Below are positions 4,203 to 5,451 of a stretch of 5,451 bases of DNA, in pieces; positions within the stretch are counted from its first letter, which is position 1; each line of letters begins with the position of its first letter. The notes beneath the pieces are model-generated. The model searched no databases and was not told where the DNA came from. It saw only the letters and a program-made list of their open reading frames with translations. The position numbers and the translations under genes were made by a program. The stretch lies in assembly GCA_937906945.1 (NCBI GenBank), contig CALCUE010000007.1:1-5451 (forward strand). Reading direction: 5' to 3'. Source of the stretch: an uncultured Clostridia bacterium (GTDB taxonomy: Bacteria; Bacillota; Clostridia; Oscillospirales; Ruminococcaceae).

Positions 4203-5451
4203 ATGCCGAGCAAATATAGAATGATTGTGGAGTTGGCATCCCAGACTGCAAGGGATATTACCTCCAATGCTGATCGTTATACGGATTTCCTTGTTACGGC
4301 GGCAAACAATTATAAATACACCTTTAAGGAACAGTTGCTTATTCACGCGCAGAAGCCGGACGCAACTGCATGTGCGGAAATCGAAATCTGGAATAAATTC
4401 GGACGTTGGGTTAATAAGGGAACAAAAGGTATTGCTCTTTTGGTTGACCGAGACATTCCGTATAAGCTTCGTCATGTGTTTGATATTTCCGATACTAATA
4501 GCCTTGCGGGTAAGGTGGTAACACTTTGGCAGATGAAGCCGGAATACGAATTTGCAGTATCTGAAAGCCTACAGAACAGCTTTGGTGATGTTGAAGAACC
4601 GAAGGATTTTCCGTATTTTCTTATGGATATCACCGGTCATGCAGTAGAGGATAACTTTTCAGATTATCTTTCCGCTTTATCTTCTGTCAAAGGTGGAAGC
4701 CTTCTTGAAGAACTGGATAATACCAACCTCGAAGTGTGGCTGAAAGAAATGCTGAAAAACAGCGTTGCTTTTATGACACTTTCCCGTGTGGGTTATGACC
4801 CAAGGCAGTATTTTACTCGTGAGGATTTTAGCCGGGTTTATGATTTCAATACGATTGATGTCATTTCTGTTCTCGGCGCAGCAACCAGTGATATTTCCGA
4901 AATGATACTCCGGGACATTGGTGAAACAGTAAAAGAACTGGAAAAAGAAGAAAAACAGAGAATTCGCACATTTGCGGATGGGCGAACCTCTGAGTATCAT
5001 AATAGCAGAAACAAAAATACCGAAAGGAGCTTTGAAAATGGAACTGACCTATACACAGCAGGGGGACTATCAGATTCCCGATCTGGAAATGCCGGAGAGC
5101 CCGAAGGTTGGGAAATATGGAATGCTGCGTCGGACGTTTCTCCGCGAGCACAAAGACGGGATTTACACCGGGATGCTACTGAATGGAACGCTGAACAGCC
5201 ATCTGGAAGAAGTGGACGCACAGGCGAACCGAATGATGGACAAGCTGACCGAGAAGATGAAAGTCCAGAACGGCGTGACCGAGAAGATGAAGGCGGAAGA
5301 TCAAATGAAGTGGGTCGGGCTGATGAACTCAATCCGTCACTCGGCGGAGGAAGTAGTTCTGAGGGATCTGATTTACGCATAAATCTTCCGACTGTTGAAG
5401 AACAGCAGGAAATCATAGCAGAAGCGGAGGCAGAAAAAACCTCCGCTTTTA
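4203..5451 (+). CDS. LtrC-like ICE helicase/methylase polyprotein, N-terminal part (continues past window)
   Basis: TAAGGAGG (4187-4194) precedes the ATG by 8 bases, and the frame stays open to the window end (416 residues seen). Residues about 5-115 (YKYTFKEQLLIHAQKPDATACAEI, WNKFGRWVNKGTKGIAL, FDISDTNS, LWQMKPEYE) resemble the ArdC-N-like anti-restriction/ssDNA-binding domain. Residues 120-250 (LQNSFGDVEE, LEVWLKEMLKNSVAFM, YFTREDFSRVYDFNT, LGAATSDISEMILRDI) match in style the N-terminus of the 2000-3000-aa helicase/DNA-methylase proteins of clostridial ICEs. Residues 255-392 are a Gly/Ser/Asp/Glu/Arg-rich linker, probably disordered. NLPTVEEQQEIIAEAEAE then begins the next ordered part. 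Helicase and methylase domains themselves are beyond the window and are inferred from the family. The linker contains the whole tnpV gene in the +1 frame. Acts on element DNA in the cytoplasm, by inference. Confidence 0.88.
   Translation, partial: MPSKYRMIVELASQTARDITSNADRYTDFLVTAANNYKYTFKEQLLIHAQKPDATACAEIEIWNKFGRWVNKGTKGIALLVDRDIPYKLRHVFDISDTNSLAGKVVTLWQMKPEYEFAVSESLQNSFGDVEEPKDFPYFLMDITGHAVEDNFSDYLSALSSVKGGSLLEELDNTNLEVWLKEMLKNSVAFMTLSRVGYDPRQYFTREDFSRVYDFNTIDVISVLGAATSDISEMILRDIGETVKELEKEEKQRIRTFADGRTSEYHNSRNKNTERSFENGTDLYTAGGLSDSRSGNAGEPEGWEIWNAASDVSPRAQRRDLHRDATEWNAEQPSGRSGRTGEPNDGQADREDESPERRDREDEGGRSNEVGRADELNPSLGGGSSSEGSDLRINLPTVEEQQEIIAEAEAEKTSAF
5023..5029 (+). promoter_or_regulatory. 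Internal Shine-Dalgarno of the embedded tnpV gene
   Basis: AAAGGAG followed by CTTTGAAA puts the site 8 bases before the ATG at 5038, the normal spacing in Firmicutes. It lies within the helicase coding sequence, where it has no need to exist. It argues that the embedded frame is translated on its own. Confidence 0.75.
5038..5382 (+). CDS. tnpV: TnpV family protein, embedded in +1 frame of the helicase gene
   Basis: A complete 114-aa frame with AAAGGAG 8 bases upstream of its ATG and a TAA stop. Family signatures of TnpV (transposon-encoded protein of Tn4451/Tn4453-type elements, role not established) run along the whole length: MELTYTQQGDYQIPDL (1-16), GKYGMLRRTFLREHKDGIY (25-43), MLLNGTLNSHLEEVDAQA (46-63), GVTEKMKA (79-86), MKWVGLMNSIRHSAEEVVLRDLIYA (90-114). 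Length fits the family. It lies wholly inside residues about 279-394 of the helicase polyprotein, one frame ahead. About 69% of its codons end in G or C, and local GC is about 53% against 42% at the start of the helicase gene. The ordered, amphipathic product contrasts with the low-complexity product of the other frame, so this frame appears to be under protein-level constraint. Probably a small cytoplasmic protein. Assignment is from memory of the family. Confidence 0.85.
   Translation: MELTYTQQGDYQIPDLEMPESPKVGKYGMLRRTFLREHKDGIYTGMLLNGTLNSHLEEVDAQANRMMDKLTEKMKVQNGVTEKMKAEDQMKWVGLMNSIRHSAEEVVLRDLIYA
5246..5291 (+). repeat. 16-base direct repeat inside the dual-coding segment
   Basis: TGACCGAGAAGATGAA occurs at 5246-5261 and 5276-5291, with starts 30 bases apart, so both copies are in the same phase. 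In TnpV it gives LTEKMK and VTEKMK; in the helicase frame it gives DREDE twice. The second copy matches the usual position of the VTE motif of TnpV. The first may have arisen by a local duplication or by conversion. Confidence 0.6.
5421..5450 (+). terminator. Terminator-like hairpin inside the helicase frame, just after tnpV
   Basis: AAGCGGAGG (5422-5430) pairs perfectly with CCTCCGCTT (5440-5448), with one more G-U pair outside (5421/5449) and a 9-base loop CAGAAAAAA. TTTT covers 5447-5450, partly within the stem; the window ends at 5451, so the length of any U-tract cannot be judged. It is 38 bases after the tnpV stop, where a terminator for that gene would be expected, yet it encodes EAEAEKTSAF in the helicase. 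It may instead be a chance result of the Glu/Ala-rich coding sequence. Confidence 0.35.

Noticed and set aside
4225..4521. 98-aa + strand frame inside the start of the helicase gene
   Set aside because: It lies over a well-conserved part of the helicase, has no RBS and gives an Arg/Leu/Ile-rich product with no family likeness, so it is a shadow and not a second overprinted gene.
4997..5416. 139-aa open frame on the - strand over the tnpV region
   Set aside because: The product is Ser/Pro/Arg-rich with no recognisable domain and no RBS of note. It is explained as the antisense shadow of the GC-richer dual-coding segment.

Overview
The window looks like part of an integrative and conjugative element (ICE) or a degraded relative of one, from a low-to-mid GC Clostridia-type Firmicute, probably a gut Lachnospiraceae or Oscillospiraceae member. 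The reasons are strong AGGAGG ribosome binding sites, tightly packed genes all on the + strand, a sortase-anchored CnaB-repeat surface protein, an LPD28-type small protein, and the N-terminus of the very large helicase/methylase ('LtrC-like') polyprotein typical of Tn1549-like and related clostridial ICEs. Family assignments are from memory of these families, not from a search.

Layout. (1) 1-1161: the C-terminal 386 residues of a SpaA-like surface protein, with CnaB modules, an IPKTG sorting signal, a membrane anchor and a basic tail. It overlaps a 28-residue single-span membrane peptide (1151-1237). A GC-rich stem-loop (1250-1277) separates this surface block from the next. (2) 1297-3850: a cassette of five small, mostly uncharacterised genes (206, 312, 61, 180 and 123 aa). 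Three of the four junctions are ATGA overlaps. Three of the proteins end in nearly the same tail, R-G-(E/D)-A-R, whose codons double as the Shine-Dalgarno region of the next gene. (3) 3860-4189: a 109-aa winged-helix-like protein. (4) 4203 to beyond the window: the helicase/methylase polyprotein with an ArdC-N-like N-terminus, visible for 416 residues.

The most striking feature is a complete, well-started TnpV-family gene (5038-5382, 114 aa) lying entirely inside the helicase gene in the +1 frame. It sits exactly where the helicase protein is a hydrophilic, low-complexity linker. GC there is about 53%, against about 42% at the start of the helicase gene. A terminator-like hairpin (5421-5450) lies 38 bases after the tnpV stop, also inside the helicase frame. 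Two recognisable proteins are therefore read from the same DNA.

Working together: the surface protein probably helps cell contact or mating. The coupled small genes are accessory functions carried by the element, possibly anti-defence or establishment functions, but this is inference. The winged-helix protein could be a regulator. The polyprotein is thought to act on DNA during or after transfer. No tRNA, rRNA, CRISPR array, insertion sequence end or attachment site was seen, and no stretch over 300 bases lacks a gene.
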